Source: Adlercreutzia muris (GTDB lineage: Bacteria; Actinomycetota; Coriobacteriia; Coriobacteriales; Eggerthellaceae). From it: a DNA stretch of 64,000 nucleotides. Numbering within the stretch: the first letter of the stretch is position 1; the number at the start of each line of letters is the position of its first letter. A program made the translations under genes and the position numbers. The notes below the pieces were generated by a model, which did no database searches, had not been told where the DNA came from, and worked only from the letters and a program-made list of their open reading frames with translations. The stretch lies in assembly GCF_008831045.1 (NCBI RefSeq), contig NZ_WAJS01000012.1, positions 1-64,000 of the forward strand, written 5' to 3'. Shown piece after piece: positions 1 to 8,019 of the stretch.

Positions 1-110
1 CCCTTGCGCCCCACGAGTCCCCGCCGCACCAGCCCCATCTCCCGCCAACCCTGATCTTTTGTGTCATAATGTTGCGAAACGGTGGGACACTAGCGGCGGA
101 AGGGCCGAAC

Positions 111-986
111 GTGTACAGCGAGCTCGTGATCGCATATCTGTTTCTCGGCGGCGCAGCCAGCGGGGCCTTCCTCGTCATGGCTGTATGGAGCCTGGGGTTC
201 CACCACCGCGAGGAGCGGGTGCGCGACCGCCGACTGCGGCTGGCGTTTCGGGTGATGAAGCGCGTGGTGTACACCGTGAGCTTCCTGCTGCTGCTCATCT
301 CGCTTGGCTGCCTGTTCGCCGATCTGAAGGTGCCCGAGAAGGCGCTGCTGCTGTTGCTGCGGCCTCAGCCCACGGCACTCACCTTCGGATTCTTCGTACT
401 CAGCCTAGAAGCGCTGGTGGGATTCGCCCTGTTCATCGCCAACGGGCTGCGCCCGCGCTTCATGACCGGACGTGCGAAGGCGGCCTTGGAGTGGGTCTGC
501 GTCGCCACCTCCCTGGCCGTGATGACCTACACCGCCGTGTACCTGTTCAACCAGAAGGCCGTTGCATTGTGGAGCTCGCCGTGGCTCATCGGGCTGTTTC
601 TCTGTTCGTCCACCTCATCGGGCATCTCGGTAGTGCTTTTGTGCAACTGGTTCGTCCAGGGTAAGACCCTGCTGCTGCGCGCCGCCCGGCCCCTTCAGCG
701 GGCACACCTCACCGTGCTGGCCGCTGAAGCCGTCACCCTGATCGCCTACACCGCCGCCGTGCTGGCCAATCCCGATGCCGCGTCGGCCCTGACCCTGCTG
801 CGCGAGCCGGGGCTGCTGCAAACCGCCGTGGTGGGCGCCGTCGGCATGGGACTCGTGATACCGCTGGCGCTGGAAACCTACGCGCTGGCATATAAAAGCT
901 GGCGGGCTATCCCCGTCTCTGATGTTATCTGTCTGATTGGAGGCTTTTGTCTTCGCTGGTGCTTGATCATGGGAGGAGCGCATTAG
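111..986 (+). CDS. NrfD/PsrC-like membrane quinone-interacting subunit
   Basis: The 291-residue product is almost entirely hydrophobic, with about eight membrane segments, and opens with VYSELVIAYLFLGG, the usual start of NrfD/PsrC family subunits. These subunits pass electrons between the quinone pool and a periplasmic Fe-S/molybdopterin or cytochrome partner. An ATG at 69 is in frame, but the GTG at 111 is preferred: GGAAGGG lies at 98-104, six bases before it, and the family-like N-terminus begins there. No Fe-S or catalytic partner is visible in the window; one could lie upstream of base 1. The next gene starts 3 bases after the stop, so the two are probably co-transcribed. The substrate cannot be inferred. 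Confidence 0.8.
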   Translation: MYSELVIAYLFLGGAASGAFLVMAVWSLGFHHREERVRDRRLRLAFRVMKRVVYTVSFLLLLISLGCLFADLKVPEKALLLLLRPQPTALTFGFFVLSLEALVGFALFIANGLRPRFMTGRAKAALEWVCVATSLAVMTYTAVYLFNQKAVALWSSPWLIGLFLCSSTSSGISVVLLCNWFVQGKTLLLRAARPLQRAHLTVLAAEAVTLIAYTAAVLANPDAASALTLLREPGLLQTAVVGAVGMGLVIPLALETYALAYKSWRAIPVSDVICLIGGFCLRWCLIMGGAH

Positions 987-989
987 CCG

Positions 990-1460
990 ATGAAACCGTA
1001 TCCGCACACCACCGCCGCGCGCGAGGCCACCACCCCCAGCGAGCTGGCGCCCGGCGACCTGTTCGCCGTAGACGAGAACTCCGACCTGCCCATCTGGGCC
1101 CAACTGCGCAACCGCTTCACCTTCCTCATTCGCACTGGCGCGCTGAAAGAGGGCGAGCAGCTGCCCAGCGTGCGCAGCCTGGCGGCCTCGGCCCACATCA
1201 ACTATAACACCGTGGCCCGCGCCTACCGCGATCTGGAACTAGCCGGACTCGTGGTGTCGCTACGCGGCCGCGGTATGTTCGTGCAGGCGGCCACGGGCAC
1301 CGATGACACCACCGCAGACGTGGACGCCATCTTCGAAGACTGCATCCGCCAGTACCGCGCCCGCGGCATGACCTACGAGGACATCGCTGGGCACCTGGAT
1401 GACATCCTGCTTTCCGCACGCCTATCCGCCGAGAAGGACGCCGACCCGCAAAGGAGCTAA
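990..1460 (+). CDS. GntR-family (YtrA-type) transcriptional regulator
   Basis: The protein has 156 residues. A winged helix-turn-helix covers about residues 30-100 (IWAQLRNRFTFLIRTGALK, then EGEQLPSVRSLA and YNTVARAYRDLELAGLV). It is followed by a short helical tail instead of a large effector domain, as in the YtrA subfamily, which commonly controls adjacent membrane or ABC-type genes. It sits 3 bases after the NrfD-like gene and 6 bases before the slipin gene, so the three look like one operon. A GGAGG lies 13 bases upstream, which is rather distant. The ligand is unknown. Confidence 0.88.
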   Translation: MKPYPHTTAAREATTPSELAPGDLFAVDENSDLPIWAQLRNRFTFLIRTGALKEGEQLPSVRSLAASAHINYNTVARAYRDLELAGLVVSLRGRGMFVQAATGTDDTTADVDAIFEDCIRQYRARGMTYEDIAGHLDDILLSARLSAEKDADPQRS

Positions 1461-1466
1461 GCGCCC

Positions 1467-2426
1467 ATGAAGAAGTTTCCCAAGTCCACACTACCCACCG
1501 GCTCGCAGCGCCGCGAGCGCGAGGACACCTTTTCCATCGAGGCCTACAACTCGCCCAAGACCCGTTACGCCGATGAGAACGCCGGCACCATCTTCTCGGC
1601 CGCTCTGTTCTGCGTGGCGGCTCTGGCTACCGTGGCCGCAGGCTGGCTTGCGGCTGGCGAAGTGAACGTGTGGGTGGTGGCCGCCTCGGTGCTCGTGGCC
1701 ACTTTCACCGTGCTCACCGTGCGGGTGGCCTCCCAGTGGGAGCAGGTGGTCATCCTGCGCCTGGGCAAGTACCAGCGCACCGCCGGCCCAGGCGTGTTCG
1801 TCACCGTGCCCTTCATCGACCACGTGGCCCTGCGCGCCGACTCCCGCGTGCAGCTGACCGGCTTCGGCGCCGAGGAGGCGCTCACTGCCGATATGGTGCC
1901 CGTGAACGTGAACGCCATCGTGTTCTGGATGGTCTGGAATGCCGAGAAGGCCTGCATGGAGGTGGAGGACTACTACGATTCCGTGGCCCTGGCCAGTCAG
2001 ACCACCCTGCGCGACGCTATCGGCCGCAACGCCATCACCGACCTCATCTCACGTCGGGTGCGCCTCGACGAGGAGTTGAAGGCCGCCATCGCCGAGAAGG
2101 TGGAGCCCTGGGGCATCTCGGTACTGTCTGTTGAGATTCGCGATGTGGTGATCCCCCGCTCGCTGCAAGAGGCCATGTCCGCCGAGGCCCGGGCCGAACG
2201 CGAGCGCGACGCGCAGATCGTGCTGGCCGAAGTGGAGAGCGATATCGCGGCCATGCTCCATGAGGCGAGTGACATTTACCGCGACGACGAGTGTGCCTTC
2301 AAGCTGCGCCAAATGCACCTGTTGAATCAAGGCGTCAAGGGCGCCGGCGGGACACTGGTGGTACCGAGCGCCTACACCCAGGGCTTCACCGATCAAGCCG
2401 CCGGCGAGCCCCTGCGCTCGCGCTGA
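1467..2426 (+). CDS. Slipin (SPFH/band 7, stomatin-like) membrane protein
   Basis: The protein has 319 residues. Two adjacent hydrophobic segments at about residues 40-90 anchor the N-terminus. The SPFH/band 7 domain follows, with typical slipin sequence (VILRLGKYQRTAGPGVFVTV, DSRVQLTG, YYDSVALASQTTLRDAIGR, WGISVLSVEIRDVVIP). The C-terminal region is rich in Ala, Glu and Arg and is likely helical. Slipins form membrane microdomain scaffolds; bacterial members are often coded next to a NfeD protease partner, but none is present here. AAAGGAG lies 11 bases before the ATG. It appears to be the last gene of an operon with the NrfD-like and GntR genes, an unusual combination. Confidence 0.88.
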   Translation: MKKFPKSTLPTGSQRREREDTFSIEAYNSPKTRYADENAGTIFSAALFCVAALATVAAGWLAAGEVNVWVVAASVLVATFTVLTVRVASQWEQVVILRLGKYQRTAGPGVFVTVPFIDHVALRADSRVQLTGFGAEEALTADMVPVNVNAIVFWMVWNAEKACMEVEDYYDSVALASQTTLRDAIGRNAITDLISRRVRLDEELKAAIAEKVEPWGISVLSVEIRDVVIPRSLQEAMSAEARAERERDAQIVLAEVESDIAAMLHEASDIYRDDECAFKLRQMHLLNQGVKGAGGTLVVPSAYTQGFTDQAAGEPLRSR

Positions 2427-2657
2427 AACCGCTGGCGAGGGCTCAGAGACCACCGCGGACGCTTTGAGCTGGGCAACCGGAGATGGACGCAGAAGACGCC
2501 CCTCCCAGAGGACGCGCTGCCAGCCCCCGTTCAGCGCCGAACGGTTGCTTCAGGATGACAAATGACGCAAGCGGATGACGTGATTGGGCACTGCAGGGGG
2601 GGGCAGAGCGTGCCGCCCGCTGAGTCGGTTCTGCGGGCGATGCCATCATGGGCTTTC

Positions 2658-3212
2658 CTACTTCACCAGCATGCCGGCGGCTACGGTATCGGCGGCATTG
2701 TCGCCGGCCAGCATGCGCAGCAGCTGGATGCCGAAGGGCAGCGCGGTGCCGGGGCCCGTGGCGGTGATGAGGTTGCCGTCGACGCACACGGCCACATCGG
2801 CCTGGTACACGCCGGCCGGCCAGCCCTCCTCGCAGCTCGGGTAGCAGGTGGCCTTGCGGCCGTTCAGCAACCCGGCGCGGGCCAGCAGCACGGGGCCGGC
2901 GCAGATGGCGGCCACGGGCTCGGCCGCTTCCATACGGCGCGTCAGCTCGGCCATGACCCGGGCGTTCTTTCCCAGGTTGTCCACGCCCACCGAGCCGCCG
3001 GGCACCACGGCCAGGGCGAAGCCCGTCAGGTCAAGGGCGGAAAGCGGCGCATCGGCCACAAGGGTCACCCCATGGGCCGCGCGAATCGTCAGATCGTCCT
3101 CGATGCTCGCAAGCACCACCTCCACCCCGCCGCGCCGGAGCACGTCGGTGGGCGCCACCACCTCCAACGGCTCGCAGCCATCGGCCAGAAACACCACTGC
3201 GCTCTTGCTCAT
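2658..3212 (-). CDS. DJ-1/PfpI family protein
   Basis: The 184-residue protein has the complete DJ-1/PfpI fold signature. An acidic residue occurs early (DGCEPLE, about residue 16), and the nucleophile elbow AAICAGP carries the conserved reactive Cys at about residue 105. The protein ends in the expected glycine-rich ATGPGTALPFG region. DJ-1 relatives act in oxidative or carbonyl stress as chaperones, glyoxalases or deglycases; the sequence does not distinguish these roles. AAAGGGAGG lies just before the ATG, and TACAAT (3254-3259, minus strand) is a possible -10. The gene is divergent from the decayed cluster at 3356. Confidence 0.88.
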   Translation of the reverse strand: MSKSAVVFLADGCEPLEVVAPTDVLRRGGVEVVLASIEDDLTIRAAHGVTLVADAPLSALDLTGFALAVVPGGSVGVDNLGKNARVMAELTRRMEAAEPVAAICAGPVLLARAGLLNGRKATCYPSCEEGWPAGVYQADVAVCVDGNLITATGPGTALPFGIQLLRMLAGDNAADTVAAGMLVK

Positions 3213-3311
3213 AGGGACCTCCCTTTCGAGAAACCGAACATCGCACGACTCCTATTGTAGGGCAACGGAACTTTCCGTCCGATCACAAAAGCCGACTGTC
3301 GGGGCAGCCGT

Positions 3312-3317
3312 TATAAT
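3312..3317 (+). promoter_or_regulatory. Probable -10 element of the DUF3791 remnant
   Basis: A perfect TATAAT lies 38 bases upstream of the decayed DUF3791 start codon. No good -35 is visible. A similar TTATAATAGATG sequence occurs upstream of the DUF3516 helicase at 18994. Confidence 0.5.
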
Positions 3318-3355
3318 AGATGCTAGTCCAACTGCAATTCTCAAGGGGAGACCCC

Positions 3356-3613
3356 ATGTCGCCACGACAGTCCGACATTGCCGATATGAAGTGCTGACTC
3401 TTGCGCCTGGCCCAGAAGCGCTGGGGCCTGCCGGCCGCCGAGATCGCACGAATCTTCCGTCACGCCGACGTGTGCGCCTACATCTCCGAGCTTTATGACC
3501 TGCTGCATCTGAGCAGCTATGATCGAGCGCTTGATGACGTCGAAAACCACCTCGCCGCAAAAAAATGCCCACCATGCTGCCGAACCGACTTGAAGACCAG
3601 TACTGTTTTCTGA
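3356..3613 (+). pseudogene. DUF3791-type protein broken by an in-frame TGA
   Basis: AAGGGGAG precedes an ATG at 3356. The frame reads MSPRQSDIADMKC, hits TGA at 3395-3397 and then continues as LLRLAQKRWGLPAAEIARIF and an ISELYDLLHLSSYDRALDDV stretch. This matches the DUF3791 family, small helical proteins coded beside DUF3990 toxins. A short form could start at TTG 3401, but it has no ribosome site and lacks the N-terminus. The C-terminus also departs from the family after a run of seven A at 3559-3565, where the remnant of the next gene begins. This is read as a nonsense mutation, not selenocysteine. Confidence 0.7.
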
Positions 3614-3669
3614 CGCCGGCGGCCATAGCATGTCTGGGATTCAAAGGGAGCGAACCCTATGGGATTTGA
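3565..3669 (+). pseudogene. C-terminal remnant of a DUF3990-type gene
   Basis: In another frame, directly after the DUF3791 remnant, 34 codons read LPNRLEDQYCFLTPAAIACL and end in a TGA that overlaps the start of the next gene by 11 bases. From memory of the family this resembles the final segment of DUF3990 proteins. The rest of such a gene (over 100 codons) is absent, which suggests an internal deletion joining the DUF3791 end to the DUF3990 end. The family call is an inference from a short segment. Confidence 0.45.
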
Positions 3670-3898
3670 CGAGGAGCTGGTAACTGACGCACAGCGCGAA
3701 GCCTGCGCGGTGGAGGTCATGCGCGCCATACTGGAAGACTGGTGCGACGACGCGGGCGCGTCCTTCGACGAGACCCTTGACGTTTTCGCCTCGTCGCGCA
3801 CCTACGAGCTGTTGTTCGATTTCTCCTCACGCCAATGGGCCGAAGGCCCCGACAACCTCCGCTTTGTATGGGAGCGGGAGCGGAAAACAGCTAGCTGA
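3659..3898 (+). CDS. Small conserved-looking protein of the decayed toxin-antitoxin cluster
   Basis: The 79-residue acidic, mostly helical protein contains FDETLDVFASSRTYELLFDF followed by WAEGPDNLRFVWERE. I do not recognise a named domain with confidence. The gene overlaps the end of the DUF3990 remnant by 11 bases, the spacing expected of translationally coupled operon genes, so it was probably the third gene of the original cluster. An AAAGGGAGCG lies just upstream of the ATG. It appears intact, but its partner genes are broken. Confidence 0.55.
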   Translation: MGFDEELVTDAQREACAVEVMRAILEDWCDDAGASFDETLDVFASSRTYELLFDFSSRQWAEGPDNLRFVWERERKTAS

Positions 3899-3990
3899 TC
3901 TGCTTGGCCTCGCCTGGAGCTCTCTCGCCGAGGCCGACGGAGCACCACAGCACTATCTCCCATTACGCCCTGATTTGTGTGAGTTTTGAC

Positions 3991-4043
3991 ACTTTTACGT
4001 CCTTGTTTTTGCGAATCTTCTTACTTTTACGTCCTTGTTTTTG
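3991..4043 (+). repeat. Two exact 21-bp direct repeats spaced 32 bp apart
   Basis: The same 21 bases (ACTTTTACGTCCTTGTTTTT plus G) occur at 3991-4011 and 4023-4043. The 32-bp period is about three helical turns, so a protein bound to both would lie on one DNA face. The second copy overlaps the predicted promoter of the ATPase gene. Confidence 0.7.
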
Positions 4044-4049
4044 TATACT
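4021..4049 (+). promoter_or_regulatory. Predicted promoter of the AAA/DUF4143 ATPase gene
   Basis: TTACTT (4021-4026), a 17-base spacer and TATACT (4044-4049) lie 30 bases before the ATG at 4080. The spacer coincides with the second direct repeat, so repeat-binding could control transcription. Confidence 0.5.
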
Positions 4050-4079
4050 CACAACGTCCACCGAGCAAAGAGGGTGTCT

Positions 4080-5381
4080 ATGGAACGTTTTCTTATGCGC
4101 GATCTCGAAGCATGGTGCGAGAATCCTCGCAGGAAGCCCCTTATCATCAACGGGGCTCGCCAGGTGGGGAAGACATGGCTCATCAAAGAGTTCGGAAGGC
4201 TCCATTACAAGAGCGTCGCCTATGTGAATATGGACAACAACGCGGCCATGCGCGAGCTGTTCGACATCGGGTACGACATCGACGTTCTTATCGCCGGCCT
4301 CCAGCTGCAAACCGGCGTTACCATCGAGCCCGACTCGACCCTCATCGTGTTCGACGAAGTCCAGGAAAATCCCAAGGCACTCACGGCCCTCAAGTACTTC
4401 GACGAGGACTCGCGCGGCTTCTCGGTCATCGCCGCCGGCTCCTTGCTGGGAATTCTTCTCCAAAGCGGGACGGGTTTTCCGGTGGGGAAGGTGGAAACAC
4501 TCGACCTCTATCCCCTTTCCTTCGAAGAATTCGCCTTAGCGGCCGAAGGAGAGCAGTTCCTTGCTTCATTGCAGAGTCCAAACCCGACACTCATCCAGGC
4601 CTTCAAATCACGGGCGATCGCTCTCTTGAAAACCTACTATTTCGTCGGGGGAATGCCCGAGGCAGTCAGCGTGTTTCTCGACAGCAGGAACTACGATGAC
4701 GCACGGGCCGTTCAGAAGCGGATTCTCGCCGACTACGAGCGCGACTTCTCCAAGCACATCGCCCCCCGCGAGGCCGAGCGGGTTTTCGCCGTGTGGGACT
4801 CCGTCGTCGCCCACCTGTCCCAAGAGAACAAGAAGTTCATTTTCGGCCGTCTCGCTAAGGGCGCCCGGGCGAAAGAGTTCGAGAGCGCTCTCACGTGGCT
4901 GAGGCAAGCCGGCCTTATCTACCAGGTACCGCGCGTGTCCAAACCGGGAATACCCCTTAAGGCCTATCGCGATCCGGGCGCATTCAAAGTGTTCCTGCTA
5001 GACGTGGGACTGCTCGGTGCCATGAGCGAGCTGGACAGCAAGAGCGTTATCGAGGGCAACACCCTTTTCGAGGAATTCAAAGGGGCGCTCACCGAGCAGT
5101 ACGTGTGCCAAGAGCTTATAGCCTGCTGCAAGCTTGTTCCCTATTACTGGTCGGCCGAGAACTCCCGGGGGGAGCTGGACTTCCTTGCGCAATCAGCGGG
5201 CACCGTCTACGGCATCGAGGTGAAGGCCAAGGAAAACCTGCGTGCCAAGAGCCTGCGCAGCTTCAAGGAGAAGTACCCCGATATTCAAGCCCGGCGCTTC
5301 TCGCTTTCCGACTATCGCGCGCAGGATTGGCTCACTAATGTGCCCCTCTACCTCATGGGGAACACAGCCCTCTGGTTGTAG
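4080..5381 (+). CDS. AAA+ ATPase with C-terminal DUF4143 (nuclease-like) domain
   Basis: The protein has 433 residues. The N-terminal AAA_14 ATPase has Walker A GARQVGKTW (about residue 22) and Walker B LIVFDEVQE (about residue 87). The C-terminal DUF4143 region ends with GELDFLAQ and YGIEVKAKEN, a PD-(D/E)xK-like arrangement, so nuclease ancestry is plausible. The biological role of this family is unsettled; such genes are common accessory genes, often near defence or toxin loci, and here the gene follows a decayed toxin-antitoxin cluster. The ATG at 4080 is chosen because AGAGGG precedes it; an in-frame ATG at 4035 lies upstream of the predicted -10. Flanking AT content is higher than average, consistent with transfer. 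Confidence 0.87.
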   Translation: MERFLMRDLEAWCENPRRKPLIINGARQVGKTWLIKEFGRLHYKSVAYVNMDNNAAMRELFDIGYDIDVLIAGLQLQTGVTIEPDSTLIVFDEVQENPKALTALKYFDEDSRGFSVIAAGSLLGILLQSGTGFPVGKVETLDLYPLSFEEFALAAEGEQFLASLQSPNPTLIQAFKSRAIALLKTYYFVGGMPEAVSVFLDSRNYDDARAVQKRILADYERDFSKHIAPREAERVFAVWDSVVAHLSQENKKFIFGRLAKGARAKEFESALTWLRQAGLIYQVPRVSKPGIPLKAYRDPGAFKVFLLDVGLLGAMSELDSKSVIEGNTLFEEFKGALTEQYVCQELIACCKLVPYYWSAENSRGELDFLAQSAGTVYGIEVKAKENLRAKSLRSFKEKYPDIQARRFSLSDYRAQDWLTNVPLYLMGNTALWL

Positions 5382-5403
5382 CGAAGAGCTTTCCGAAGCC
5401 GAT

Positions 5404-6033
5404 CTATTCGAATCGGATGTCGACGAAACCAGATCCCACCGTTGCGGCTAAATCCTTCGGGTTTTCCACCTCAATCCGCTTGATAACGCGGGCCGGGACG
5501 CCGCCGGCCACGGTGAGCGGGGGCACGTCGCGGGTCACAACGGCACCGGCGGCCACGACGGCCCCATCGCCCACGGTCACGCCCGGCAGCACCGTGGCGT
5601 TCGCCTCGATCCACACGTCATCGCCAATGCGGATCGGCGCGGGGTATAAGTCGGCGCGATGGGCCGGATCCATGCCGTGGTTCAATGTGGCTAGCACCAC
5701 GTTCTGGCCCACGAGCACCCGATCTCCCAGGTAGATGCCGCCCTGGTCCTGAAACTTGCAACCGGCATTGATGAACACGTCGCGGCCCAAATGGATGTTC
5801 TTGCCGCAGTCGCTGTTGAACGGCGGGAAGAGCGCAAAGCCCTCGGGCACGGGCCGGCCGGTCAGCTCGGCCATGAGCCCACGCAGCTCTTCGGGCGTAT
5901 GGTAGCGATTGTTGACCTCCATGCAAATGCGGATGGCCTCCTGGCTCACCCCGTGCATGAAGCGATGCTCCTCCGAGCCACCGACCACGGTACGGCCCGC
6001 ATTCAGGTGATCGAGGTAGCCTTGCATGTCCAT
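5404..6033 (-). CDS. Maltose/galactoside-type O-acetyltransferase (left-handed beta-helix)
   Basis: The 209-residue protein has an N-terminal Mac domain ([20 protein letters not shown]) followed by hexapeptide repeats ([53 protein letters not shown]). The catalytic His lies in LNHGMDP and the family ends with [19 protein letters not shown]. It would acetylate a sugar hydroxyl using acetyl-CoA. The first ATG at 6033 is used because AAAGGACG precedes it. The gene converges on the ATPase gene with only 22 bases between stops. Confidence 0.92.
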   Translation of the reverse strand: MDMQGYLDHLNAGRTVVGGSEEHRFMHGVSQEAIRICMEVNNRYHTPEELRGLMAELTGRPVPEGFALFPPFNSDCGKNIHLGRDVFINAGCKFQDQGGIYLGDRVLVGQNVVLATLNHGMDPAHRADLYPAPIRIGDDVWIEANATVLPGVTVGDGAVVAAGAVVTRDVPPLTVAGGVPARVIKRIEVENPKDLAATVGSGFVDIRFE

Positions 6034-6171
6034 AAGGCGTCCTTTCAACGAAACAGGGCGACCCGAAGGCCGGCCCAAGGGGAGGAAGGGTCACCCCCAT
6101 TATGCTGCATCCTGTCGCACAAGCGCCAATACCCTCTTCTCATACTTTTCCATACCTGCAGGGCATGCCCC

Positions 6172-6744
6172 TCACTCGCCGCCCACGATCCTTCGGAGCT
6201 CTTCAAGGAACACCTGCGACGCCCGCGACAGGGGGCGCCCCTTCTTCCAGATGAGCGCGTTGCCCGTCTCCAAGGGAGGATCGAAGGGAATGCCGTGGGA
6301 ACCCAAGACGGAATCCTCTTCGTTCTGGAAATAAAGGTATCCCAGCATATGGCCCACGCGGCCCTCCACTAACCGACGCCAATGGCTGGGAAAGATATCC
6401 GTGGAAACCGCAGGCTTGATGCTGGCATAGCACTCGCCGGCCCATTGCTTCAGAAAACCACTCTTGAGAAACTGGCGCGACACAATGAGGGGCTCCCCCA
6501 CTAAATCCTCGGGACGAACGGAGGTCTTTCCCGCAAGCGGCGTGTCGGGCAGAGGATAGACGCCCCAAACATCCGCCCCGGGGAAGACCAAGCCCTCGTA
6601 GCCGGGGCGCGCAATATGCTCGACTTCGAGCATGAAATCGAGCTGGGCCCGCATTCAGGCGATCGAGCAGCGTAAGCGAGCTGCCGGCATGCAGATGGAA
6701 AACTACCCGCGGGTAGGCGCGGCGCACGGCAATGATGGCGTCGT
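6172..6744 (-). pseudogene. LysR-type regulator, effector-domain fragment with frameshift
   Basis: The segment codes only the effector-binding half of a LysR regulator: AIIAVRRAYPRVVFHLHAGS, then QLDFMLEVEHIARPGYEGL, DVWGVYPLPDTPLAGK and LIVSRQFLKSG. The helix-turn-helix half is missing; its place is taken in frame by the N-terminal part of a molybdopterin oxidoreductase. A second lesion is visible at about 6647-6650: the strand reads GCGGGCCCAGCTCGAT where GCGGGCCAGCTCGAT would keep LNAGQLDF in frame, so one extra C shifts the frame. Confidence 0.85.
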
Positions 6745-7810
6745 AGGCGCCTTCCACATATCCGCGCACGTTCTCGGCAAGCTTCGCGTCCGCCGGCATG
6801 TGGTCGTCGTCGAAACCCACGGTGTGGCTGTACAGGAAGTCCCAGTCGATGACGCTGCCGCGCTCCTCATCGAGGCGCAGCATCTCGTAAATTACCGCCG
6901 AGAGGAAGGCCGCGTCCGTCGTGGGGCGCACGGGAATCCAGCGGGCCTCCACCAGGGCGGCCGTCTGGCTGTAGTCCGGGCCGATGAAGATGAAGGGGAT
7001 TCCCGCCTCGTGGGCGCGCATGAGATGCAGCGGAGGCGAGCCGGCGGCCGCGTGCACGGGGTTGTTGCCGTGCAGCACGATGAGATCGCTCTCCAGCATG
7101 CTCAAGCGGTCGTTGGTGCCCATGGTGCCCGGTTCGCCGGCCGTGTTGTCGATGCCGATGGCATCGGGCTCGGAGCACCAGGAGCCGTAGGAGGTGAAGC
7201 CGAGATGCCACGTGTAGCCGCCCAGGGCCGGCAGCAGCGTTTGGGCCACCGGCGCGTTGTAGAAGGGAATGCCCGCGTAGTTGATGGCCATAGGCCCGTA
7301 GGTATCCGCAATGCGTTTCACCTCGGTTGCGCACAGGTCGAGCGCCTCGTCCCAGCTGATGCGCTCCCACTCGTCCTTGCCGCGCAGCTCGCCGTGGGCG
7401 GCTTCCCCGCCACCGGGCTGCCAGCTCTTGCGCTTCATGGGGTACTTGATGCGATCGGCGCTGAAAGCGTGCATGCGCTGGGCGCGGCCGCGCGGACAGG
7501 CGCGGTTCTGGAAGTTGTCGAAGCTGTCCTCTTCGATGTCGTCGGTCTTGATGCGCATGGGCATGCCGTCAACCACGTAGGCCTTCGGAAGGCAGCGGCC
7601 GCCGCAGCTCGTCCAGCAGCTCACCGGCACCCATTCGCCGGCCTGTGCCTCGTCGAATTCCGCGTCAACGGTATAGCCTTGTCCCGTGGCGCTCAGCGAC
7701 TGGCCCTCATCGGTCGCATCCAGCGCGTTCTCGGGCGCGCAGCCCGCCACCATGGCAGCAGCGGCGAGCGCGCTGGCTCCTACGAACGAGCATCTCGAAA
7801 TGGTGCTCAT
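6743..7810 (-). pseudogene. Molybdopterin oxidoreductase, N-terminal fragment fused to LysR remnant
   Basis: About 355 codons of a DMSO-reductase-family catalytic subunit remain. They cover the signal region with lipobox (MVAGC), the 4Fe-4S ligand pattern CWTSCGGRC followed by a later CPRGR, and the first molybdopterin region (WERISWDEALDL, LIVLHGNNPVHA, FIFIGPDYSQTAA). After VRGYVEGAYD (about 6743) the frame passes into a LysR fragment, so most of the enzyme is lost. The signal peptide reads SRCSFV where twin-arginine enzymes have SRRxF. AAGGGGAG precedes the ATG, so a dead product could still be made. Confidence 0.87.
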
Positions 7811-8019
7811 AGGGCTCCCCTTCTCTTTCGGTTCTCCAGCGGCACACGGCCGCTCTCTCTGGGAAAAATTCTATGAAGCGCCCGCGTAAAAGGCCAATAC
7901 GCGTCACGACTACTTGCGCATACGTGATTTGCATGGGTTGAGACAGCCACGCCTTTGAATCGAACACTCCGCGCCGCTTCAAGTACAATAGGAGAACTTT
8001 AGCGAGGGAGGGTGATGGG

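Noticed and set aside
3395-3397. In-frame TGA after Lys-Cys as a selenocysteine codon
   Set aside because: The position corresponds to an ordinary helix residue in the DUF3791 family, there is no visible SECIS-like hairpin, and the rest of the cluster is also broken.
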